Positions 33,758-43,588 of a stretch of 64,000 bases of DNA are shown one piece after another. The notes beneath the pieces were generated by a model. It saw only the letters and a list, made by a program, of their open reading frames with translations, searched no databases and was not told the origin of the DNA. The DNA lies in contig JAGFMI010000007.1 in assembly GCA_021030905.1 (NCBI GenBank), positions 62,001-126,000 of the forward strand. The letters run 5' to 3'. The DNA comes from Pyrenula massariospora (lineage: Eukaryota > Ascomycota > Eurotiomycetes > Pyrenulales > Pyrenulaceae). How positions within the stretch are numbered: the stretch's first letter is position 1; each line of letters starts with the position of its first letter. The position numbers and the translations under genes were made by a program.

Positions 33758-36490
33758 TTACGCCGCCTCTAACAAGTTAGCATACATCTCCAGACTGCTC
33801 CCAATTAAATCCACAATCGCCCAGCTCGTATTCCCCTTAAACGTCTTGGCCCAAACCCTCACCACCGCAATACTCAACTGCTTGATCTTAATCCCCTCAT
33901 CCAACACCGGCTCCTCCCCCTTCCTCCCCGCCGCCATCTCCGTCTCGTCTAGCAAACTCCGCACCCAGAGTAACAGCTTGCGCTCGTGCTCGGTGAGCTT
34001 GGGGTCCGCATTATTCGGATCCGCGGGGATGGTCGCGAGCCATTTGGAGAGGAGGTAGGCACACTCCAGGCTGCAGAGGGAGTGCTGTATGCTCCAGAAG
34101 AAGGTCTGCGTTTTGGCGACGAAATCGATGCCTAGGCGGACTGGGATGGAGAGGGCGTGGGCAGAGTGTAGGAGTGCCATAATGAGTCGCGGGCTGCGCT
34201 GCAATGGAGGCGCTTTCTTGAGGGCCATGGCCACGTGGAACGGGTCGCGGGACTCGAGGTGCCGTACCGGCCCTAGATCTACATGCAGGCGAATATATGC
34301 AAGTCCAAGTAATGCCGTCGAAGTGAACGCGACAGGTCCATTGGGGTTCTGCGGGTCAAGGCTCGACTCTGGCGTACGCTTCCACCCAGCCTTCCAGGCA
34401 CTTAGCGCTCCCTCCAGAGTGGTGATGTCTTCTGAGCGGAGGCTAGCTGCTGGTGTATCTGGCCAGGATGAGCAGAGTTGTCGGGCGAAAAAGATCTGTT
34501 GAATGATAGCGAGGATAAGAACATAGTTTCCGAGCGGAGTGACGGGTGGCGAATTTGAGCTCGAAGACGAGGAAAAGAGTTTGGCATACGTGTCCTGGAA
34601 GGAGAGCGATACAGTATTGTTTTGGCGGTGGAGGCGGCGCCATTGTGCAGCTGTTGTGGCTTTCCACTCGTCGGCAGGTTCTGGGAGATCTAATCTGACT
34701 TCAGCATTTAAAATCAGTGGCGGGACGTTCCAAGTAATAGAGTGGAGGTTGAAAAAGCAGTAGACGATCAACTTGGTGCGTTTGTCTCCTTCTAGTCTGA
34801 TCCATTGCTCCCATGTCATGTCATCAGCATTGGGAATATTTTCCGGATTCGAGAGACCAGAGTCGCGGACAAGGCGGGCCAGTATGCTTTGAAATGCGAG
34901 CGCTTCTCGTAGTAGCTCCCGATGTCTCTCCCAGGTGGCAAAAGCGGTAAGTAAAAGAAGGGCCCGAATAGTTTCCATAAGGGCGTCATCATCCACTTTA
35001 GGTTGGTTTGTCGATCGCCCCTCAGGTGGATATTGCGCAGCATTTGCATTCTGAGCCATCCGTTGAAAGTCAGTAGGACTGGTTGGGGACTGGCTGCTCA
35101 ACCCGCCTTTATCCCATGCTTGAGGCAACCAAGAACTATCGCGCCTCGCTATCTGCTCCATTGCAACAGCTCTAGCCGCGTAAAACAGCTCGATTCCTCT
35201 CGCATTCTCGAACCTGTACTGTGCACCGACAGCAGCAAGAGCTAGAACCAACTCGGGCGCGTTGTTAGCAACGGAAAGGGTAGGAACGTGAATAAAGGGG
35301 AGATGCTCATGGAAACCGTTTATGTAGCCCGCTAGATATCGTGAAAGCGCGTGGCGAGAAGGGGCAACAAAATTCCTTGGTAAGACATTGATAAAATTCT
35401 CCATCTTATGAATGAAGATCTCTCGGTCCTGATTTGAAATCTCCCAGGCAGGCCGATTTTTCATATTTTCATCGCCGTAGGGGTCTCTGATGTCGTCCGG
35501 TTCTCTGGACTCAGGTTGTAAGGAGGGTAACCGAGAACCGAAACGGGAGAAGGAATTCTCTTCTGCACTTGAGATTCTAGGTTCTCCCAAATAGTCTCCG
35601 TTTTGCGGTGGACGTGGTGTGGTGTTCATTTGTTCATAACGAATGCCAGGAGAGAGTCCAGGATCAGTAGCCTGCTGCTCCAATCCAACTGCATTGAACA
35701 CCCCAGAATGCCAGTCAGAGGAAAGTCCGACAGAATCCAAAAAGACGGTAAAATCCTGCATGGGATCCCCGAGAGTCGGGGCTTCATATACTTGTGGAGC
35801 GGGGGCAAAAGCGTCAGAATATGCTCTGTCCGAATATGCTGGGCCTGACTGAGGCGCCTGTATCTGGGGCGGAGGCTGAGGAACCTCGCCGATTGTGTTC
35901 AAGCCACCAGCACTGTTTTGTCCCTCGAGAGCAACATGGCTTGCTGCATGGGAAAGCAGATTGAGATCATAGCCCCACGATGGATCAAGCTGAGAAGCAA
36001 ACGATGGCGCGTGAGCTGCCATGGAGATTCCTCCAATCCCCGTGTTTGCATGTTGAGGAGAACGCATCAATTCGGGGTCGACGACATCTGCCATACGTCC
36101 GTCGTGTGTGGAGGCAGGGGAGATCATGGAGGCGGATTGACGTCGGGCGGTTTCCATTGGCTCAGACACCGGGGGTGCGACTTGAGCGGGCGGAGGAGGC
36201 GGGGGAGGAGCAGGTTTGGTCGCTTGTGTTGCATGGTGAGAGTGAGACTTGGACTCATTGACATCGCCGGGATGAACGAGACGTTCGTGGCGCACAAGAA
36301 GGTCGCTTCGCGCGAACGATTTGTTGCAAATTTCGCACAGGAAGGGTTTCTCCTTGGTATGTGTCCGGATGTGCCTCTGCAGATGCTCAAGCCTGGCAAA
36401 GAGACGCTGACAGTGTGGGCATGGCAGCGTCTTGACTTTGCTGCCCGATGGCTTGCGCCGCACTCGAGTTGTTTGTGTGGAGGGCTCCAT
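33758..36490 (-). CDS. C2H2 zinc-finger transcription factor with fungal-specific domain
   Basis: A single exon of 910 residues. I choose the ATG at 36490 (MEPSTQTTRVRRK) because the fingers start just after it; the frame stays open upstream to 36754, where Pro/Ser-rich text looks non-coding. Two fingers lie at about 22-73: CPHCQRLFARLEHLQRHIRTH and CEICNKSFARSDLLVRHERLVH. A long Pro/Gln-rich linker follows, then the fungal transcription-factor middle-homology region from about residue 385 (YINGFHEHLPFIHVPTL, ELVLALAAVGAQY, TTAQWRRLHRQN). This pairing is seen in AmdX/Adr1-like regulators, but I cannot name the orthologue. It should bind DNA in the nucleus. Confidence 0.88.
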   Translation of the reverse strand: MEPSTQTTRVRRKPSGSKVKTLPCPHCQRLFARLEHLQRHIRTHTKEKPFLCEICNKSFARSDLLVRHERLVHPGDVNESKSHSHHATQATKPAPPPPPPPAQVAPPVSEPMETARRQSASMISPASTHDGRMADVVDPELMRSPQHANTGIGGISMAAHAPSFASQLDPSWGYDLNLLSHAASHVALEGQNSAGGLNTIGEVPQPPPQIQAPQSGPAYSDRAYSDAFAPAPQVYEAPTLGDPMQDFTVFLDSVGLSSDWHSGVFNAVGLEQQATDPGLSPGIRYEQMNTTPRPPQNGDYLGEPRISSAEENSFSRFGSRLPSLQPESREPDDIRDPYGDENMKNRPAWEISNQDREIFIHKMENFINVLPRNFVAPSRHALSRYLAGYINGFHEHLPFIHVPTLSVANNAPELVLALAAVGAQYRFENARGIELFYAARAVAMEQIARRDSSWLPQAWDKGGLSSQSPTSPTDFQRMAQNANAAQYPPEGRSTNQPKVDDDALMETIRALLLLTAFATWERHRELLREALAFQSILARLVRDSGLSNPENIPNADDMTWEQWIRLEGDKRTKLIVYCFFNLHSITWNVPPLILNAEVRLDLPEPADEWKATTAAQWRRLHRQNNTVSLSFQDTYAKLFSSSSSSNSPPVTPLGNYVLILAIIQQIFFARQLCSSWPDTPAASLRSEDITTLEGALSAWKAGWKRTPESSLDPQNPNGPVAFTSTALLGLAYIRLHVDLGPVRHLESRDPFHVAMALKKAPPLQRSPRLIMALLHSAHALSIPVRLGIDFVAKTQTFFWSIQHSLCSLECAYLLSKWLATIPADPNNADPKLTEHERKLLLWVRSLLDETEMAAGRKGEEPVLDEGIKIKQLSIAVVRVWAKTFKGNTSWAIVDLIGSSLEMYANLLEAA

Positions 36491-37053
36491 GGGGGTCGTG
36501 ATTGAAGCTTTTGGAGAATGGCTTCGAGGTTGGAGCAAAGCGGAGTTCTGGTGTTTGTGGGGGAGGAGGGAGGGGGATGGGGGATGAGGAGAAGGAAGTC
36601 GGAATGGCAAAAGCTGGGGAATGGGGGGCGGAGTCGGCGAAAAGAGGGGTTGCGAGCGAAAAGCATGTCGGAGCGCCGGCCTCGACCATTCACCTGCGAA
36701 AATGCAACCCTTGCTTCTCCCATCACCCCCTTTCATCGTCGCTTCAACTGCCAATGGCCAGCCTGATTGACCTCTCTAGATGCTTCCTGCCTATCCTGTC
36801 ATTGAATACGAGATAAGCCGCGAAGTACCGTCCTGCCTTCACTCCCTCTCCGCGACAACGGTTGCGTGGGCCAAAATGGCGCTGTTAAGAGACCAGCACA
36901 CACCATATCCAAGGCTTTCCTTGTCCATTTCACGTCCAATCCTGATCTTTCAAATTGTCTTCTGACCTTTCACCTTACGTTCAGTGACAGTCGGTTTTCG
37001 AATGACAGGTTATTAATGTGAAAAGGCTGCGAGCTGAGTATCATCTCTAACAT
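36491..37053. other. upstream region of the C2H2 factor
   Basis: CT-rich (in the gene direction) leader-like sequence lies at 36491-36754, followed by unremarkable sequence. It separates the C2H2 factor from the end of the decarboxylase-like gene, both on the minus strand. Nothing else is called. Confidence 0.45.
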
Positions 37054-37649
37054 CTACTTCCTCGGCGATTGATACTCTCCGCTCTCCTTCATCTCCCGAA
37101 TAACCTTGCCGCAGGTTTTGCTTCACAGATATCAGCCCGGCCGTGCGCACTTTCGCTGCGGTTGAAGACTTACAAAGCATCAACCCCAGCCGGAACACCA
37201 ACATATATCATAGTATGCCTCGAATTCGTTAGTCGTCGCTGTCTTTTCTAAGCATCATGCTTTCCTTACCGAATCGCTTCTGCAATCTCTTCTTCAGTCA
37301 ATCCATTGTTGATCGCGCCTCTCGTGTGTGCTGCCAGCTCTGGTCCACGGTTCAACGCCATCAGAATGCCAATGTTGAGTAAAGATCGCTGCTTCCTCTC
37401 CAGGCCTGGTCGCCCCCAGGAAGCCCAGCAGACCTCAGTGACATATTCCTGACCAGGCCGTCCGAATGGATCCGATCCCTAAACACTCTCATCAGGACTT
37501 CCCATCAAAGAGACAAGGTGCCACTGGCTGATGGTTCGATGGAACCTTACGCCTGCCAGAGCCTTATCCACGTATGCGTCTCCAAGGACCTCCCGGCGGA
37601 TTTTAATACCCTTCTCAAAGAGGTCGTTATGACTTTGGCCATCTGCCAT
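37054..37649 (-). CDS. carboxymuconolactone decarboxylase-like (CMD/AhpD-fold) protein
   Basis: Four exons (37649-37551, 37478-37270, 37218-37174, 37120-37054) give 139 residues, the usual length of the family. Conserved blocks appear across the splices: [83 protein letters not shown] and [12 protein letters not shown]. Introns are 72, 51 and 53 bases with canonical ends. The gene is invisible as a long open frame. Bacterial relatives decarboxylate 4-carboxymuconolactone in protocatechuate breakdown; fungal homologues are diverse and often near metabolic genes, so the reaction is not certain. No catalytic CxxC of the AhpD type is seen. It is divergent from the Est1-like gene. Confidence 0.85.
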
Positions 37650-38681
37650 ACTCCAGACTTGTAACTGGTTTCAAGATCGGGAGCGGTTCGGGATATCAAG
37701 GTCAAGAACCCCGGATGTCCTCTATCGCGCAACAACGGGGGTTGTTCAGGTGAGCAATATTAGTAATGCAAGCCGAAAATGGCAGGTATCGTGAATGAAG
37801 TCTTTAAAAATGAGCGCATTCTGGTTCTTTCAACCCCTTACAAAATATTTTAACTCCGCACGCTGATTTGGAGTATTGTTGGAGAAGAGAACTCGGAGGG
37901 GCAGAGGGGTATGTCGCGGGGCAGTCGCGGAAGCAATCAGAGATGAACACTCAGAGCATAGCAGCAGAGATATACCTACCCATGTCTTGAAGCGATGACT
38001 TGTCTGCTTAGTGTCGCGACTAGTACTTTTTCCTAGGAATCCTTGTGCAAGAATTCTATACCGTTAAGATAATAGCATCGACAACTAGAACCTGCACCCT
38101 TGTAGCTTGATATGCACATATTCGATCATGGTGGGCACTCCTTTTAAGCGTGGTTAGCTGGAGTGGCACGCGAGTCAGTAAGGCCGCTTGGCAGCCTCAG
38201 CCTCCCCTGCCCATCTAGTTAAAGTCGGGGGAAAAGAGGGGCATTCAACGCAAGGCTGGATGATGACACTCTTTTAGCCGGGTATCGAGCTTCTCTCGAA
38301 CATTCTCTGCAGCATACCCTATGCCAACCACAATTGTTGAGAGACCTTCGCATTGAGGGTTGCTCTCAAACCATCGGCCTTGTTCGTGAAGAAGGCTGAG
38401 TCATTGACGGACTATTTCCAGGGCGGAGCCGTTGGCAATTGGTCAACCACATTTGCGTTGCATCTGGGATCCCGCCTAACGCGTTGAAGTCAGCCTCAGA
38501 ACCGCCAGATTCACAGCCAACTCACTTCACCTGAACCCGCATCGGGCCTCAGTGAATATCGCAAGATGACTCTCAGAACCTTGTGCTCTTTGAGAGACCA
38601 TCAAGGCTCCGAAGATTGTCAGTACAATTAGCAGAGTGGTTTCTCGAATGTCTCCATGACCCCTTTCTTTATCCTAGCAGC
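37650..38681. other. divergent upstream region of the CMD-like and Est1-like genes
   Basis: About 1 kb with no coding signal. The frame of the Est1-like gene is open back to 38583 but has no ATG before 38682, so a small upstream exon cannot be excluded. Confidence 0.45.
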
Positions 38682-41354
38682 ATGACCACCGCGGACAGCC
38701 TCTGGGAGTATGTTACTCGTCATAGCTCTTCTATACAGTGGCTGACAAGATTTTTCAGATCTTCGCGAAAAGTTGAAAAGGAGCTTTCCAAGCTCCTGAC
38801 ATCCAATGGGCCTACCTTTGCGGAAATTGATAGCCTTATTGCAAAGTACGCCATCCAAGACCTTTTTAGAGAACACCCAAATCTCTAACCTGCCATTTCA
38901 GATACCGTAAAGCCTGTCAAAATCTTCTCCTGTTCGACTTCGAGTTTGCCGTATCGAGACAGACAGAGGAGCGGCTATGGGAAGCACATCTGAAATTGAA
39001 TTCGAGATACCGCAAGCTACTCGCAACGCTCCAGGGAGATGCTGCATTGAAGCGGCCAGTGGAACGACGTAAGAATGAGAAACGCTATCTCGACTTCATC
39101 AAGTCTAGCATGCGCTTCTATCGCGAGTACGTCCTTCAATTATCCCGATCTTTTGGACGGGTACCAGGATTAGAAGCGGTTGGGAAGAACCTTCACTTGG
39201 ACCGTAAGTGACATACAATATGGTGGCTCTCTGGCTAACAGCAAGCTCAGTTTCTTCCTCGCCCGACACGGGCAAAGAGATTCCAGAAAATCTTAGCGAC
39301 CTAATTTTGAAATCCTGTCACTCCACCTTGGTCCGCCTTGGAGATCTATCGCGATATCGCGAGACGGAGCTAAAGAAAAAAGATAGAAATTGGGGTCCGG
39401 CCATTGGCTACTACGAGTTGGCAACAGTCGTCAGTCCGCAGTCAGGAGCGTCACACAATCAACTTGCTGTGATCGCTCGAGCCGACAATAATCATGTTCG
39501 AACTGTGTATCATCTTTACAGAGCTCAAACGGTTCAAGATCCATTTCCGACAGCCAAGCATAACCTAGAGCTCGAATTCAAGAAGATTGTAGAGGCCTGG
39601 AAAAGGGGGGAATTGATCAGGCCCGAACGAGCCGGTCAATTATCAGAGGCTTTGCGGGTTGGATTTGTCTGTCTCCATGCACGTTGTTACAAGGGGGCTG
39701 AATTCCCTGAGCATGACGAACTGGAAAACGAGTTTCTTCGTCATATAGCAGTGGAGCTCAAGGAGCGTTCTCTCGACAACCTCCTGCAAAAAGTCTGCCT
39801 CACCAACATCGCAGCAGAATACCTCGCTTCTAGCCGCGCACGTTGCGACGATTACGACCATGGCGATAGCCTACAGTCCTTCATTTTCCTACAACGATTG
39901 AATGTAAAAACTTTCTTCATGCTTCTCCAGGTTCTTCTCCCAGAACTGGAGTCCTACGCTACCGAGAATGATCTCCACTGTGTCCAAAATGCCACAGAAA
40001 GGTTGACGGCAACAACAAGACGCATATTGCCTGCTCTGCGACAATACAGTAGTTGGCTTCTATCAAATGCGGATCTTCTTGTTGCTCAGCAACAAAGCAA
40101 TCTGATCAATGTTCAAATCAAAGAGTTCTGGAAAATCTATGCTAATTCATTAACCCTTCTGGCTGCAACATTTTCAGAGCAGGACCTACCATATGTTGAG
40201 TATCTGCTAGACGAAGATGAAGACACGATTTCGTTCAAGCCATTCCTCAACGATGATACAACGGCTCGATACTACAAACCAGGGACCACTCAGTTAAAAG
40301 CGAGGGTTGGGGGCAGCATTGAACGTCACCATCCTAACCAAGAAATGCTGTCTCGAGTACGTGATCTCATTCTCGATGGAGAACGTCTTACGAAGAACAA
40401 CGTAAGCCATACATTCTTCTCTGAATCGAGTTAAACTTTTACTAATGCTTTGCTTAGTCAGAGATCTCAAATGGTTCAGTTCCTATCATGCACATAGATG
40501 GCCGCTTTATTTATTGTGAAGAAGGCGTGCCGCCTGAAATATCATCCTCAGCCGCAACGAGTTCTCACAGGCACAACGCGTCTGCGACCAGCATAAGCAG
40601 AGACGACATCGAGCTTGCAAAGCAGAACGGGCCTATTCTTGACCGTCCGGTGCCCATGGAGGACCAGGCGTCTCAATCAGCGATGACGTCCATGTCAGCT
40701 AACACAGACATGAATCAAATGGTCGACCAGCTCGTATCATCAGACGTCTCCGAAGATGCGGATCCTGAAGGAAATTTCTTCGGGATTGCAGCTGGCGAGA
40801 TGCAACATACCCACTCAAGGCATCAATCAAGCCAAAGCATCATGGACAGCAGCGCGCTTTGGGCTTACCCTGGTACACCTCGCGCTGGCTCTCCGACCCA
40901 CAACGGTCACGCTCGCGCACCGAGCATGGAACGCGAAGAGACACTACGCCCCATTTTGCCCAGTGTCTTAAACACGCCGTTTGCGCCGATGCCCGGCGAG
41001 ACCAGCTCTCCTCGAACACGTCCTAGTACCGCGAAGGCTTTGGACGTTACCACACCATCTGGTCTACCTTCCTATGCAACGTACCAGGGAGACTATGTAC
41101 GCCTGCTACCTGCCTCGCACGTACAACCAAGCTCGTTTTCCGCCTCTAAAGGGCCAGTAAATTGGTCCGAAATAACACAGCTAGGCCAAGAAAACAATTC
41201 GGCACCTATTCCAATCACTGATCAATATGAGCATGTTCACAGCTCGAAAAATCCCGCCCATTTCTTCGAACATGTGGCTCGCCAGGATGCCCCAAAGAGC
41301 TTTGCGCCGTACGGAATTATTGGCGAGACACCTTCCACCTCGCAGGGAGGGTGA
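38682..41354 (+). CDS. Est1/SMG7-like protein (telomerase activator / NMD factor family)
   Basis: Four exons (38682-38845, 38902-39203, 39251-40401, 40458-41354) give 837 residues. The N-terminal part has the Est1/14-3-3-like helices (LLLFDFEFAVSRQTEERLW, RFYREYVLQL) and the TPR core: STLVRLGDLSRYRE, then GPAIGYYELATVVSPQSGASHNQLAV. The last block is the phosphoserine-binding and TPR signature of Est1, SMG5 and SMG7 proteins. The following Est1 DNA/RNA-binding-like helical region includes FIFLQRLNVKTFFMLLQVLLPEL. The C-terminal 300 residues are low complexity. Filamentous fungi carry Est1-like proteins of uncertain division between telomere and mRNA-decay work. It acts in the nucleus or cytosol. 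Confidence 0.86.
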
Positions 41355-41565
41355 AACCTCCTAATCAATCCTTTAGAACAAGGCTGCATTATACAGACCA
41401 TGACGAAGAATATTGAATGTTCAATTAAGCTTTTGGCTTTCCGCCATGCAAACCTGGATTGTGTAGAAGCTATCTATGGTATCATAGCAACTCCCAGGAC
41501 CATGCGTTGAAGCAGGTCATGCATCGCTATACCTTGAAACGCCAAGATCGACAAAACCCAAACTA

Positions 41566-42919
41566 TCATGGTTTATATTCCTTCTTTGGGAAAGGATATC
41601 TGCGCTCTATGTCAGGTCTTCATTTTGACTGAAGAAGCTGGGATACACTTACGAAGGACCCAGTTCCTGGATGCTCAACCGCGCAAGCCATTGCCCTCTG
41701 TCCACACACTCTGGTATCGATTTTCCTTCAACGATCCCGGAGCAGAAGCCACCGGCAAAAGCGTCGCTATAACTTTAATCAGTATCCACACAGTGGCCAT
41801 AATGTCTCAAAGGCCATACCCAGCACCATTGGTATCATTGATCTTCTCCTTCTGAATTGCATGCACCGGGTATTCATTCACACCCGCGGCACCACTCACG
41901 GCAACAACCGTAGGCTCCGTCCCCTGCGTAATAATCACATACCTCGACCGCTTAGTGTTCTCTTTGGGCATGTCACTCATTTTCTGGGCGATTTCTGGGA
42001 TGGACTTGGTCTTTAATCCCTGCGTCTCGGCCCAGGCCACGGCCTCTTGTTCATTGCCTAGGACGTAGTCGGTATAGGGCAGGACTTGAGCAAGTTGGTC
42101 TTTGAAGAAGGTTGGGATGAAGGGGGCGGCTAGGCCAATGACAAAGGGCTATAGACTTGATCAGCGGTTATTGTTCTTCGATGCCTTTAAATTGCTTCCC
42201 CCCCCAAAAGGTGTGTAGTTAGTCATTCATTTTCTCTCACCTTGTTCTTGCTGCTCGCCTCCTTCGCGAGCGCTATGATAGCGGGCACGCAGACTGTCAG
42301 GTGATATGCGCCGACGTAAAATACTTTTGCCTTTTCTACTAGGCCCCATACATGCGGCTGTTGTAAGTGATCGAGCTTGTACTCATTCGCGGCAGCGAGA
42401 TGTGTACACATGCTCCGGTCATGGCCCGTGATGACCACGCCGCACCGGCCGGTGGGCTCGGTGTCGTGGATCTGATATTCAGTCGCAAGCCTGGAAGAAT
42501 ATCAGCAGGTTCTCTGGTGATTGTTGGTTGGCTGGCTTAATACCCGGCCTTTTTGCAGGCTTCCTTCAAGAAATCGCCGTATTTATCGCGGCCAATGCAG
42601 CCAATGTAGACGACGCCATTTGGCGGGAGCATATACTGTGCGCCACGGGCGGTGTTTTGTGCAGCGCCGCCGGCAATCAATTTGGCATCGTGATTATGCA
42701 GGAGCTCTTCATAGATGCCCATGTGCTTCTCCTCAGCGAGGATGGCATCGTTGGCTTTGAGGCCGTATTTGTCGAGGAGGGCGGCATCGCCTACACCCTG
42801 GATATCTGCAGTGTGGTCAGCGTGAGCTCGCGGATTGCGTACTGGGCAAGCTTTGCTTTCACAAACCTACCGAGCAGGGGATTCTCAAGACAGAGGAGTG
42901 GATAGCCGTCAGATCCCAT
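41566..42919 (-). CDS. ADO1: adenosine kinase (PfkB family)
   Basis: Six exons (42919-42871, 42805-42544, 42490-42241, 42148-41820, 41766-41653, 41599-41566) give 345 residues, the normal length. The N-terminus reads LLCLENPLLDIQGVGD. AKLIAGGAAQNTARGAQY carries the PfkB substrate glycines, and TGRCGVVITGHDRSMCT the lid region. The catalytic loop is KINDTNGAGDAFAGGF, with the base Asp restored only when the intron at 41819-41767 is removed. It phosphorylates adenosine to AMP in the cytosol and so also clears the by-product of methylation reactions. An eight-C run sits inside the fourth intron... counted from the start, the 92-base one at 42240-42149. Nothing looks damaged. Confidence 0.95.
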
Positions 42920-43588
42920 GGTGCGATCTTCTGCAAGATGAGGCCTGGAAGTCTTCTAGAGGTCAAAACTGGGTGTGGTTTATGTTTACAGCCTCATCGT
43001 CTTTCAATTGTCCGGTGCCGAGAGGGTTAATTGTCGGCGATTTTCTAGAGTCTGTGTGACGCTCAGCATCCTTGCCATCAATCGAGACAATGTCGTAATT
43101 GGCCCAGGGTCCAGCTGCCAGAGCTCCAGGCCCCAGCGATCAGATCTCGGCGTGGCTTCACCGCCGACCGGTCTTTCGGGCCCACCTCCAAATAGAACAT
43201 GGCTGGTGGCACAGAACGGGCAACCGTTTGCAGACACAAGCCGACAAAGTGGCGCCTATCTCCAGATGAGGTGCATCACCGCGTATCCTCCTTGGCTTGA
43301 CAGGCAGCCTTGAAAAGAGCTAACCTTCCCCTTCGAAATGGTAGCTGGAGAATCCACGAGCGACCCCCGACGGATCTCTCGCCTCTTTCTGAAACAACTC
43401 CAAGCTTAGGCGTCGTCTTGTTCAAACCAACGAGCCACGATCTGCGACTCACAGGCGCATGTGGACAGGCGCATCCTCTGCTGCTTTAGAGGTCCCAGTT
43501 CTCCTTGGTCTACGATTCTCCCGCCGGCGCAGCTGGAGTACATGATTGAATCGTCTGCGGCAGCTACCCTGTTTAAAAAGTCACGACG
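42920..43588. other. divergent upstream region of adenosine kinase and the ubiquitin hydrolase
   Basis: About 670 bases. Overlapping open frames on both strands (42975-43313, 43004-43237) carry no motif. No regulatory site is certain. Confidence 0.45.

Noticed and set aside
36491-36754. 88-codon N-terminal extension of the C2H2 factor
   Set aside because: Pro/Ser-rich text from a CT-rich leader; the ATG at 36490 sits just before the conserved fingers and is the more likely start.
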